Shown here piece after piece: positions 1 to 7,187 of a stretch of 22,230 nt of DNA; the stretch's first letter is position 1, and the number at the start of each line of letters is the position of its first letter. The notes under the pieces were generated by a model, which worked only from the letters and a program-made list of their open reading frames with translations, made no database searches and was not told where the DNA came from. The position numbers and the translations under genes were made by a program. Origin of the DNA: an uncultured Treponema sp. (GTDB lineage: Bacteria > Spirochaetota > Spirochaetia > Treponematales > Treponemataceae). The stretch spans positions 1 through 22,230 of the forward strand of contig CALFIX010000013.1 in the NCBI GenBank assembly GCA_937877515.1. Direction: 5' to 3'.

Positions 1-166
1 ACTTCTTGAGCTTGACCCTGAAAAAAGACAAAAAGTTACGGCCCTGCTTCCTGAATACGATCAGCTTTTTTGCACTTTTCTTCCTGGTGAGCCTTATGAA
101 CGGTACAAGCATGATACTACTAGGGTCTACAAAATAAAAAATGGTAGTTGGGAGGAAGTAAGATGA
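1..166 (+). CDS. recF: RecF, C-terminal end (partial, start outside window)
   Basis: The frame starting at base 2 is open from the window edge to the TGA at 164-166 (about 54 residues). It begins LLELDPEKRQ and continues with LLPEYDQLFCTFLPGEP. This matches the end of RecF, where the Walker B/D-loop Ser/Leu-Glu-Leu-Asp segment is followed by 'KR..LL..L' and a strand ending in a TT/F position. RecF is an SMC-like ATPase that loads RecA at single-stranded gaps. The downstream partner dciA overlaps it by ATGA (163-166), so the two are probably translationally coupled. The upstream part, and probably dnaN and dnaA, lie outside the window. The identification rests on a short fragment plus context. 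Confidence 0.8.
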   Translation, partial: LLELDPEKRQKVTALLPEYDQLFCTFLPGEPYERYKHDTTRVYKIKNGSWEEVR

Positions 167-699
167 ACGATGAGATACAGTCTTTTAGCGATGTTATAAG
201 CCGGACTTTTGAGCATATTTCTCCTGCTGATATAAAAAAAGCAAATAATGTCAGCAGTTTGTGGCATAAAATTTTGCTTAGGATAAAGTCCGATGTAAAT
301 CCCAACGAAGGAAGAAACCTTGCGGACCATAGCCGTGTAATAGATTTTAAAAACGGTGTTCTTTTAATTGAAGCCGATCATCCAGGTTGGATAGAACTTT
401 TACAGTTGCATAAAAAATTTATTCTAAATGGGTATAAGATGTATGCAAAGGACTTTTCTGTTGAAACCTTAGCTTTTAGGCTTAGGGGAAAAGCCGATAA
501 TCTTTTTTCACCGGAAGAACATTCATATTCATCTAATCAGGTAAGAAAAAATCTTGAAAAGAGGCTGGCTACAGAAGAAAGAGCCTTGGAAAAGAATGTA
601 AAAGAAGTGCATACTGAGAGAAAAAAAGATTTACCTCCTGAATTAAAGGTTATTTTTGAAGATTTAAGAAAAAGTATGTTGACCAATCCTAAAAAATAA
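163..699 (+). CDS. dciA: DciA-type (DUF721) replicative helicase loader/operator
   Basis: 178-residue protein of the DUF721/DciA family. Residues about 20-95 carry the family pattern: a Trp-containing first helix (LWHKILLRI), an 'LADHSRVIDFKNGVLLIEAD' strand pair, then HPGWIELLQLHKKFIL. The C-terminal half is a charged, probably coiled segment rich in Lys, Glu and Arg. DciA proteins help load the DnaB replicative helicase in bacteria lacking DnaC or DnaI. I place the start at 163, not at the in-frame ATG at 148. GGAGG at 151-155 sits seven bases before 163, and this ATG overlaps the recF stop as ATGA. The position directly after recF matches the arrangement known in treponemes (T. pallidum recF is followed by a gene of this family). 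Confidence 0.85.
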   Translation: MNDEIQSFSDVISRTFEHISPADIKKANNVSSLWHKILLRIKSDVNPNEGRNLADHSRVIDFKNGVLLIEADHPGWIELLQLHKKFILNGYKMYAKDFSVETLAFRLRGKADNLFSPEEHSYSSNQVRKNLEKRLATEERALEKNVKEVHTERKKDLPPELKVIFEDLRKSMLTNPKK

Positions 700-708
700 T
701 GTTATTAT
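679..708 (+). promoter_or_regulatory. Sigma-70-type promoter for rpmH
   Basis: TTGACC at 679-684 (-35) and TATTAT at 703-708 (-10) are separated by 18 bp. They lie in the last codons of dciA and just after it, 51-80 bases before rpmH. The predicted start near 715 would leave a leader of about 44 nt containing an AGGAG at 745-749. This probably drives rpmH-rnpA-yidD and perhaps yidC. Confidence 0.6.
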
Positions 709-758
709 GCACCTTACTAATTTGGGGATATTTTTTTTATATATAGGAGTCGTTCATT

Positions 759-947
759 ATGTTACGTACATATCAACCAAGCAAAGTGAAACGCAATAGA
801 AAATTTGGTTTCCGCGCACGCATGGCAACCCGTGGAGGCCGTGCAATTCTTTCTCGCAGAAGGGCAAAAGGACGCCATAAGCTTTCTGTATCTGATGAAA
901 AAAAGCCTTATAAGGGCGGCGGAAAAGGTTATACAAAATTCTGGTAA
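759..947 (+). CDS. rpmH: 50S ribosomal protein L34
   Basis: 62-residue basic protein with the L34 signature: MLRTYQPSKVKRNRKFGFRA at the start, then RMATRGGR and SRRRAKGRHKL. L34 is a late-assembling component of the large ribosomal subunit. AGGAG at 745-749 lies nine bases before the ATG. Most bacterial L34 proteins stop at about 44-46 residues, just after the RRRAKGR..L block. This one continues with a further stretch, SVSDEKKPYKGGGKGYTKFW, giving an unusual Gly/Lys/aromatic C-terminal extension. The order rpmH-rnpA-yidD-yidC-jag is one of the best conserved in bacteria and supports every call in this block. Confidence 0.97.
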   Translation: MLRTYQPSKVKRNRKFGFRARMATRGGRAILSRRRAKGRHKLSVSDEKKPYKGGGKGYTKFW

Positions 948-968
948 TTTTTTTTAATAGGGATGGGA

Positions 969-1331
969 ATGGATTTTCTTGTAACGGGACGCTTTACTAA
1001 AAAAGAACACATAAAGCGTTCCGAAGATATCCGTAAGCTTTTTAAAACAGGGAAGAAGGTTAGTGTTGCCGGTGCAAAGTTGTTCTATAAGAGCAATGGT
1101 CTGGCAATAAACAGAATAGGCTTTCCTCTTCCCCGCGGATATGGCAATGCAGTCCAAAGGAATGCTTCTAAACGCTATAGCCGCGAAACGTACCGATTCT
1201 TTAAGTCACACCTGAACATGGGTTATGATATGCTTTTTCTTGTATACCCTGAAGCCCAAAATGATTCGTTCCACTCGCGGTGTAAAACATTTAAGATATT
1301 ATGCCAAAAGGCCGGTTTATTAAAGGAATAG
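969..1331 (+). CDS. rnpA: Ribonuclease P protein component
   Basis: 120-residue basic protein. It has an N-terminal RFTKKEHIKRSEDIRKLFKTGKK region, which packs around the RNA. The conserved arginine-rich helix QRNASKRYSRETYR corresponds to the family RNR.KR..RE motif. The C-terminal half contains DMLFLVYPEA. It assists the RNase P RNA in 5' maturation of tRNA precursors. I prefer the ATG at 969 over the ATG at 963: AGGG at 959-962 has six bases of spacing to 969 but abuts 963. The 3' end overlaps yidD by 31 bases. The gene sits 21 bases after rpmH, as expected for co-transcription. Confidence 0.93.
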   Translation: MDFLVTGRFTKKEHIKRSEDIRKLFKTGKKVSVAGAKLFYKSNGLAINRIGFPLPRGYGNAVQRNASKRYSRETYRFFKSHLNMGYDMLFLVYPEAQNDSFHSRCKTFKILCQKAGLLKE

Positions 1332-1549
1332 AAAGTTTCTTTGTAAAGTTTTTATGCCTTTTTATACGATTTTATCAAGTTTTTATTTCTCCCTTATTTC
1401 CTGCTTCTTGCAGGTACACTCCAACATGCTCTCAGTATGCATTGGAAGCAATTCAAAAACATGGTCCCTTAAAGGGGCTTTATCTTGCTGTTAAAAGAAT
1501 ATTAAGGTGTCATCCTTATCATGAAGGTGGGTATGATCCTGTTCCTTAA
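1301..1549 (+). CDS. yidD: Membrane protein insertion efficiency factor YidD
   Basis: 82-residue protein containing the YidD hallmark: RFYQVFISPLFPASCRYTPT, then CSQYALEAIQKHG, and RCHPYHEGGYDPVP at the C terminus. The Cys-containing motifs (SCRYTPTCS and LRCHP) and the ending GYDPVP are diagnostic. An amphipathic N-terminal helix places YidD at the inner membrane, where it aids insertion of proteins through YidC. The start at 1301 lies inside rnpA (31-base overlap), which is common for this gene pair. A shorter start at 1353 would remove part of the amphipathic helix. It is followed after 24 bases by yidC. Confidence 0.95.
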   Translation: MPKGRFIKGIESFFVKFLCLFIRFYQVFISPLFPASCRYTPTCSQYALEAIQKHGPLKGLYLAVKRILRCHPYHEGGYDPVP

Positions 1550-1573
1550 CCAGCAAAAGATAAGGAAATACCT

Positions 1574-3412
1574 ATGGATAAAAATACTATATGGGCTATT
1601 CTTCTTTCTTCTGTGGTTGTTATAGCTTCTACAATAATTGAATTTACTGTTGTTATGCCTAGACAGCAGGCAAAAATGCAAGCTCAGGCTATTGAAGCTC
1701 AAGCAGAAGCTGCAGAAAAAGCTGCTATTGCAGAAGAACAAAGTAAAGCTATTACAGCTACCCTTTCTTCTTCAGATGAAATTTCTAATTCACTTAATGA
1801 AAATGAAGTAAAAGAATATACAATCACTACAGATAAAGTAAAAGTTGTATTTACAAATAAAGGTGGTGACATTGTAAGTTATCAACTTTTAGAGCACTTA
1901 GATAAAGATACGGGTCTTGGTGTAGAAATGGTTGATAATGTAACCGAATATAATAGAGCTTTTGCTTTGTCATTTGGAAATGCAGAAACAAGTGTTCTTA
2001 ATGAAGTTTTTACTGCTAAACAAATAGACGATAATTCAATTGGATTTTATAGAACTTATAGCATAAAAGATGATTTAGGAAATCCACATAAATTTTATCT
2101 TGCAAAGCTTTATACATTTAAGCCTGGTGAATATGTTTTTAAGCTAGACATAACCGTTCGTCCAGAAGATGATACTGGTTATGGATTAAATGTTGGAGGT
2201 GCGTCTTACACTATAAGAACATCTCCTCAGATTGGTCCTCATTATAATAAAAAGAACCGTTATGATGTTAGACAGTATCTTGCTTTAGGAACTAATAATA
2301 AAAAAGTAAAGAAAGCTTTTGGAGATAAGTATTATTCAACACAGTACCAGTGGGCTGGTGTTGCAGGTAAGTATTTTACAATGCTTATAAAACCTGTATC
2401 TCCTTTAACAATGTCTGATTCAGTAAAATGTTCAGCAAGTAAAGTTGGAGAAAATGAAAATTCTCAGGTTATGCTTACACGTTCTGCAATTACAGGTGGA
2501 AACACAATTACTGATGAATATTATGTTTATGTAGGACCTCGTAGTGAAAATGAACTTATAAAATATAATTCAAATGATAAAAATACATGGGGTCTTGTAA
2601 ACGCAAAATTTAATAATGCATTAGATTCTAGTGGTATTTTCTTCCCAATAGAAGTAGCTCTTAAATGGGCAATTGGATTTATAAATAAGTTAGTTCATAA
2701 CTGGGGCGTTTCTATTATAATCCTTACAATTATTCTTAAATTTTTACTTTTCCCGTTAAACAAAAAACAAGCTGTTGGTTCTATAAAGATGCAAGAGCTT
2801 CAGCCTCAGATGCAGGCAATTCAGGATAAGTATAAAAACGATCAGCAAAAACTTGCAGAAGAAACTCAAAAGTTATACAAGAAAATTGGTTATAACCCAA
2901 TGACAGGTTGTTTACCAATGATTCTTCAAATGATTATTTTGATAACTCTTTATCGTGTATTTAATAATTATTTTGACTTTAGAGGGGCAAGTTTTATTCC
3001 TGGTTGGATAGATGATCTTTCTGTTGGTGACAGTATATGGAGTTGGGAAAAGCAAATACCTGTTATTACAGGGTTTACAATGAATAATTTGCGTATACTT
3101 CCTTTTGTTTATGTGGGTACTCAAATTCTTAACGGAAAAATTACTCAGTATGGTGGAACAACAGGTAATAGTGCTCAGCAAAAGCAAATGACACTTATGA
3201 TGACATATATTATGCCAATCATGTTCTTCTTTATGTTCTATAATGTTCCGAGCGGACTTTTAATTTATTGGGTTGTTTCTAATATTTTCCAGGTTGGTCA
3301 GCAGATTGTAATAAACAAGGTTATGAAAAAAGAAAGATCAAAATCTGAAAAGCCTGTTGTTGTAAAGAATAAAGCTAGCGAAACAAAAGCTAAGAAGTCT
3401 AAGAGAAATTAA
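1574..3412 (+). CDS. yidC: Membrane protein insertase YidC (Oxa1 family)
   Basis: 612 residues, full length for a Gram-negative-type YidC. A first membrane helix (residues about 7-28) is followed by an Ala/Gln/Glu-rich coiled region (about 32-60) and the large periplasmic P1 domain (about 75-340). The C-terminal insertase core has five membrane segments, containing FPLNKKQAVGSIKMQELQPQ, NPMTGCLPMILQM, RGASFIPGWIDDLS and PSGLLIYWVVSN. A Lys-rich tail follows. It inserts small membrane proteins alone or with SecYEG. AAGGAA at 1561-1566 serves as ribosome binding site. The residue equivalent to the hydrophilic-groove Arg of E. coli YidC appears to be Gln407. Base composition changes at this gene: it is clearly more A+T-rich than dciA-yidD. 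Confidence 0.97.
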   Translation: MDKNTIWAILLSSVVVIASTIIEFTVVMPRQQAKMQAQAIEAQAEAAEKAAIAEEQSKAITATLSSSDEISNSLNENEVKEYTITTDKVKVVFTNKGGDIVSYQLLEHLDKDTGLGVEMVDNVTEYNRAFALSFGNAETSVLNEVFTAKQIDDNSIGFYRTYSIKDDLGNPHKFYLAKLYTFKPGEYVFKLDITVRPEDDTGYGLNVGGASYTIRTSPQIGPHYNKKNRYDVRQYLALGTNNKKVKKAFGDKYYSTQYQWAGVAGKYFTMLIKPVSPLTMSDSVKCSASKVGENENSQVMLTRSAITGGNTITDEYYVYVGPRSENELIKYNSNDKNTWGLVNAKFNNALDSSGIFFPIEVALKWAIGFINKLVHNWGVSIIILTIILKFLLFPLNKKQAVGSIKMQELQPQMQAIQDKYKNDQQKLAEETQKLYKKIGYNPMTGCLPMILQMIILITLYRVFNNYFDFRGASFIPGWIDDLSVGDSIWSWEKQIPVITGFTMNNLRILPFVYVGTQILNGKITQYGGTTGNSAQQKQMTLMMTYIMPIMFFFMFYNVPSGLLIYWVVSNIFQVGQQIVINKVMKKERSKSEKPVVVKNKASETKAKKSKRN

Positions 3413-3435
3413 ATTATTTTTGAGAGGGTATATAT

Positions 3436-4152
3436 ATGATTTACGATTATGAAGCAGAAACAGAGCGTGATGCTATAGAAAAAGCAGCTCAAGAACTTGG
3501 ACTTGAAAAAGACCAGTTTGATGTAGAAATTCTTGAAACACAGAAAAAAACTTTGTTCAAGAAAGGATATGTAAAAATTAGAGTTCATACAGTAGATACT
3601 CAAAATCATGTTCAGCCAGAATTTGATGGAAAAGTTCCTAATGCAACAACTATAGCAAATAATCCTCACCTTGTAGCAAATCCTTTACCACAAGATGAAT
3701 TTGAACAGAAGCTTCTTGATTTTGTAAAACAGATGATAGAAAAGATGGGATACAGTGTTACTGTAGAAGTAATGTTCCGCGAAGATAAGAAGATTGGTAT
3801 AAAGCTTACAAGCGAAAGCTCTTCTATTCTTATTGGTCGCAAGGGTAAGAATCTTGATGCAATGCAGCTTATTGCAAATGTTTACGCAGGTCATTTAGGA
3901 CGCGAAGATGTGCGTGTAATTTTAGATAGCGAAAATTATCGTATTCGTAGAGAAGAAAGTCTTGTACGTTTAGCTTATGTTACAGCAGACAAAGTTCGCT
4001 CAAGTCGTATGTCTATCTTACTTGAACCAATGAATCCTTTTGAACGTCGTTTAATTCATACTACATTAAATGATATTCCTGATATTGAAACCAAGAGCGA
4101 AGGTGATGGTTTATATAAGCAAGTACGCGTAATTTATAAGGGTGTACGCTAA
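3436..4152 (+). CDS. jag: Jag/KhpB-type RNA-binding protein
   Basis: 238 residues with the complete Jag architecture. The Jag_N domain (residues 1-50) begins MIYDYEAETERDAIEKAAQE. A variable linker (about 51-85) is followed by a KH-II domain with ILIGRKGKNLDAMQ (131-144), and a C-terminal R3H domain has ERRLIH (203-208) providing the Arg-x3-His motif. Proteins of this family (Jag, SpoIIIJ-associated, KhpB/EloR) bind RNA and influence cell elongation and envelope synthesis. The canonical GKRG loop of the KH fold is GRKG here, a common variant. GAGAGGG at 3421-3427 is the ribosome binding site. It follows yidC by 23 bases, as in most bacteria. Confidence 0.94.
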   Translation: MIYDYEAETERDAIEKAAQELGLEKDQFDVEILETQKKTLFKKGYVKIRVHTVDTQNHVQPEFDGKVPNATTIANNPHLVANPLPQDEFEQKLLDFVKQMIEKMGYSVTVEVMFREDKKIGIKLTSESSSILIGRKGKNLDAMQLIANVYAGHLGREDVRVILDSENYRIRREESLVRLAYVTADKVRSSRMSILLEPMNPFERRLIHTTLNDIPDIETKSEGDGLYKQVRVIYKGVR

Positions 4153-4167
4153 TAGAAGGAAAACGTA

Positions 4168-4938
4168 ATGAATAAAATCTTTATCAAAAGAATTTTAGGA
4201 CTGATTTTTATGGGAAATTTGGTTTTTATTGTAAAAGCACAATCTCCCAAAGATTTGATTGATAAAGATTTTTATGATTTACTTATAAGAGATAATTCTT
4301 TAGAGCGTACATCTTATAGAAGTAATGAATTTAAATTAGAGTATGTTCCAAATACTGAACTAAATAAACAGGCTTATTCTATTTGGAATAAAAATGAAGG
4401 CTTACCGGTTTTTGTTGCAGAGAATGTTTATTTAGTTCCGAAAAAAGATGGAATGACTTTACAAAAAGCTTCTGAAGTTTTACGCTCTGTAAGTAAAATG
4501 CAGGGAATGAAATATTACTCCCACACAAGCAAAAAAGAAAAAGTTTTGTATAAAAAAGCATATACAATAGCTGGTCCAGAAGACAGAACAAAGGTAGAAG
4601 ACAATAATACTGGTTCTGCAGATGGAAAAGTTATTTATGCTTTGCAAGATGATAGTTCTTTTGGAAAAACAAATTACAAAATATCTTTTAAGCAAACAGA
4701 AAAAGAATTAAGTGCGAGTTTTGTAAATACAACTCCAATGTATGTTGGACCTGTTAAAGCTGTAGAAAATGGAAACACAAGAATTCTTTTTGTTGTAACA
4801 GATTGCGAAGAGAATTTTTTAATTTACATGCTTGTATGTGCAAAGTTTCCGGCATTATCAGTTATAGAAAATATAATGAATGAATCATTTAGTTCTAGAC
4901 TAGATGCTCTTTACAAATGGTTTGTTTCGCAGTTTTAA
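4168..4938 (+). CDS. Secreted protein of unknown function
   Basis: 256 residues. The N terminus (MNKIFIKR, then ILGLIFMGNLVFIVKAQS) is a signal peptide with a likely cleavage after KA-Q or AQS. No cysteine follows a lipobox, so the product is probably periplasmic. The remainder is mixed alpha/beta with no motif I can name. It contains the segments VYLVPKKDGMTLQKASEVLR, a YYSHTSKKEKVLYKKAYTI stretch and a C-terminal VIENIMNESFSSRLDALYKW. It resembles uncharacterised spirochaete proteins of similar length (possibly the family called DUF6675, from memory and not verified). An AAGGA lies about eight bases before the ATG. It is 15 bases after jag and 21 before the next gene, so it belongs to the same transcription unit. 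Confidence 0.7.
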   Translation: MNKIFIKRILGLIFMGNLVFIVKAQSPKDLIDKDFYDLLIRDNSLERTSYRSNEFKLEYVPNTELNKQAYSIWNKNEGLPVFVAENVYLVPKKDGMTLQKASEVLRSVSKMQGMKYYSHTSKKEKVLYKKAYTIAGPEDRTKVEDNNTGSADGKVIYALQDDSSFGKTNYKISFKQTEKELSASFVNTTPMYVGPVKAVENGNTRILFVVTDCEENFLIYMLVCAKFPALSVIENIMNESFSSRLDALYKWFVSQF

Positions 4939-4959
4939 AAGCTGCGTAGGAGTAAATAA

Positions 4960-6051
4960 ATGAAAACAAAAAAAATTTTATGGGCGTTGCTATTAAGCTG
5001 CGTTTTATTGAATTTTGGAGGATGTAAACCTATGGACAAAAGTCTAAAAGCTATTGAAGGAAAAGACGGTCTTTTCGCAGTAATGGATACAGCAAAAGGA
5101 ACTATTGTATTGGAACTTTATTATAAAGATGCTCCTTTAACAGTTACAAATTTTGTTGGTCTTGCTGAAGGAACTTTAGATGCTTCTAAGGGTAAAAAAT
5201 ATTATGATGGCTTAAAATTTCATCGTGTAATTGCTGATTTTATGATTCAGGGTGGAGACCCTCTTGGTAATGGTACAGGTGGTCCTGGTTATACTTTCCC
5301 AGATGAAATTGTAGAAAAATATAAGTTTACTGGAGCTGGTATTCTTGCAATGGCAAATGCTGGTTCTGGTGCAAATGGTGAAGGAACAAATGGTAGCCAG
5401 TTTTTTATTACTCATGTAGAGACACCTTGGCTTAACGGAAAGCATACAATTTTTGGACATGTAGTAGATGAAGCAAGTCAGCTTACAGTAAATGCCATAA
5501 AACAGAATGACAAAATTAATAGTGTAAAAATTATTCGTCAGGGAAAAGATGCAGAAAGCTTTACAGCTACACAGAATGACTTTGATGCTTTAAAAGCAAA
5601 AGCAATGAAAAAAGTTGAAGAAATTCAAAAGCAGAAAATTGCAGAAAAAGAAAAGCTTCTTGCAGATAAAGTTAAAGAAGTAGAAACAAAATTTCCAGGT
5701 TATGCAAAAGACGGATATGGCATTTATTACAAAACTACAAAAGAAGGTAGTGGTTCTAAATGCGGTAAAGGAAAACTTGTCCGTATTGAGTACAAAGGTT
5801 ATTTTGTGGATGGACAGGTTTTTGATGGTTCTGCAGGTCTTTTAGAAGGTGGTCATGAGCCTTTAGATTTTACAACTGCTGGTGGACAAATGATTCCTGG
5901 TTTTGATGTATCTGTTCAAGATATGAAATTAGGTGAAAGACGTACAGTAGTTTTACCACCAGATATGGCTTATGGTGAACGTGGTATTCCCGGAGCTATT
6001 CCTGGTAACTCTTACTTAGCTTTTGATATAGAGTTAGTAAGTATTCAATAG
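4960..6051 (+). CDS. Dual-family peptidyl-prolyl isomerase lipoprotein (cyclophilin-FKBP fusion)
   Basis: 363 residues. The signal peptide ends in the lipobox LNFGGC (lipidated Cys22), so it should be anchored in an envelope membrane. Residues about 38-195 form a cyclophilin with FHRVIADFMIQGGD (87-100, including the catalytic Arg89), NGSQFFITH (144-152) and Trp157. Residues about 200-248 are a Lys/Glu-rich helical linker. Residues about 270-363 form an FKBP with IEYKGYFVDGQVFDGS, GQMIPGFDVSVQDMKLGER, AYGERG and IPGNSYLAFDIEL. Both domains look catalytically complete. Dual-family immunophilins in the cyclophilin-first order are known in some bacteria. The likely role is folding of exported proteins. 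AGGAG at 4947-4951 is the ribosome binding site, and a terminator follows. Confidence 0.92.
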   Translation: MKTKKILWALLLSCVLLNFGGCKPMDKSLKAIEGKDGLFAVMDTAKGTIVLELYYKDAPLTVTNFVGLAEGTLDASKGKKYYDGLKFHRVIADFMIQGGDPLGNGTGGPGYTFPDEIVEKYKFTGAGILAMANAGSGANGEGTNGSQFFITHVETPWLNGKHTIFGHVVDEASQLTVNAIKQNDKINSVKIIRQGKDAESFTATQNDFDALKAKAMKKVEEIQKQKIAEKEKLLADKVKEVETKFPGYAKDGYGIYYKTTKEGSGSKCGKGKLVRIEYKGYFVDGQVFDGSAGLLEGGHEPLDFTTAGGQMIPGFDVSVQDMKLGERRTVVLPPDMAYGERGIPGAIPGNSYLAFDIELVSIQ

Positions 6052-6095
6052 TTTTTAGAGGCATTTGCCTTTTAAAAATAATACCATCAGGCTTT

Positions 6096-6128
6096 AAAGT
6101 GTACCGCATTTTGTGGTACACTTTTTTT
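6096..6128 (+). terminator. Rho-independent terminator after the isomerase gene
   Basis: A perfect 10-bp stem (AAAGTGTACC at 6096-6105 with GGTACACTTT at 6115-6124) encloses a 9-nt loop. The T run continues to 6128. It ends exactly one base before the ATG of the next gene. Confidence 0.85.
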
Positions 6129-7187
6129 ATGCAGAAAAAAATAAATGTTGAATTAATTATAATATCTACATCTTTGTGCCTTTATTTTTCTGCAATTGAG
6201 TATGTAATTCCAAAGCCCTTTCCTTTTATGAAGTTAGGTCTTGCAAATCTTCCTATTTTGCTTTCTTTGCCAATTTTAAATTTTTTTGAATATTTTTTAC
6301 TTGTTGTTCTAAAAGTATTAATGCAAGCTGTCTTAAGCGGAACTCTATTCAGTTATGTTTTTCTTTTTTCGTTTGCAGGAAGTTTTGCAAGTGGAATTTC
6401 AATGTATTTTTTATATAAGATTTTTAAAAATAATAAAAATGTTAGTTTTTTAGGAATATCTTTGTGTGGAGCAATGTTTAATAATATAGCTCAACTTGGA
6501 GTTTCTAGAATTGTTTTATTTGGTGAAAATACTCGTTATATAGCACCAGTTTTGCTCATAACAGGTTTTGTAACAGGTATAGCTTTGGGAATAGTTGCTG
6601 TTATTACTGAATATAAATCAGCATGGTATGAAGACTTAAAAAATAAAGCCTTAAATGTAGAGTTTTACACACAAGAAGATGGATGTGTAAAAATTGTGAA
6701 AAAAAAATCTATACACAGTTTATACACAGTGTGGATAATTATTGAATTATTTACTTTAATAATCTGTATACTTACGAATAAAGTTTGGTTAAAATGGTTA
6801 TGTGTTTTATTTACATTTGTAATTGCAGAGATTAATAGGCATGGAAATGTTAAAATAATACCTCCACTTTTAGTTGTTTTTATGCTGGTATTTTTTTCTT
6901 TAATTTCGCCTTATGGAAAAATTTTATTTTATATTGGAAGCTGGAAAATTACATTAGGGGCACTTATAAGAGGTTTATCAAAGGCTAGTCATCTTCTTAT
7001 AATGCTTTTTATTTCTCAAAGCCTTATAAATAAAAATCTTAATCTTCATGGAAAGCTGGGAAAGATTTTTTCTACAATAATGGTTTATTTTGAAGAATTA
7101 TGTTCAACAAAGATAAAGTTTTATAAAGGAAATTTAATTAAGAATATAGATAATAGATTATATGAAGTATGGGGGAAAAATGAATAA
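6129..7187 (+). CDS. Membrane protein: Gx/HepI-type domain joined to an EcfT-like domain
   Basis: 352 residues. Residues 1 to about 170 match the Gx transporter / heptaprenyl diphosphate synthase component I family, with IPKPFPFMKLGLANLPILLS, LKVLMQAVLSGTLFSYVF and an Asn-containing MFNNIAQLGVSRIVLF helix; this domain resembles ECF-transporter substrate-binding (S) components. After a charged linker (about 176-200) come further membrane helices and the segment SWKITLGALIRGLSKASHLL, reminiscent of the CbiQ/EcfT transmembrane component, though without clear coupling motifs. The substrate is unknown and no ECF ATPase gene is in the window. A GTG at 6099 would place the terminator stem inside the coding region, so I use the ATG at 6129, which has no Shine-Dalgarno sequence. 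The stop overlaps hrpB by 8 bases. Confidence 0.75.
   Translation: MQKKINVELIIISTSLCLYFSAIEYVIPKPFPFMKLGLANLPILLSLPILNFFEYFLLVVLKVLMQAVLSGTLFSYVFLFSFAGSFASGISMYFLYKIFKNNKNVSFLGISLCGAMFNNIAQLGVSRIVLFGENTRYIAPVLLITGFVTGIALGIVAVITEYKSAWYEDLKNKALNVEFYTQEDGCVKIVKKKSIHSLYTVWIIIELFTLIICILTNKVWLKWLCVLFTFVIAEINRHGNVKIIPPLLVVFMLVFFSLISPYGKILFYIGSWKITLGALIRGLSKASHLLIMLFISQSLINKNLNLHGKLGKIFSTIMVYFEELCSTKIKFYKGNLIKNIDNRLYEVWGKNE
6663..6738. promoter_or_regulatory. Cluster of five DnaA-box-like 9-mers inside a coding region
   Basis: Within 76 bp lie TTTTACACA (6663-6671), its exact inverse TGTGTAAAA (6684-6692), CTATACACA (6709-6717), TTATACACA (6720-6728) and TGTGGATAA (6730-6738). The last is an exact reverse-strand match to the DnaA box TTATCCACA; the others differ from it by one or two bases. 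The cluster falls in the linker codons between the two domains of the fusion protein. Function is not shown. Confidence 0.35.

Noticed and set aside
2912..3187. Minus-strand open frame opposite yidC
   Set aside because: It is antisense to the best conserved part of YidC, with low-complexity composition and no ribosome binding site.
6099..6128. GTG start for the Gx-type membrane protein
   Set aside because: The extra ten codons are exactly the terminator hairpin and T run; ATG 6129 gives a normal N terminus.
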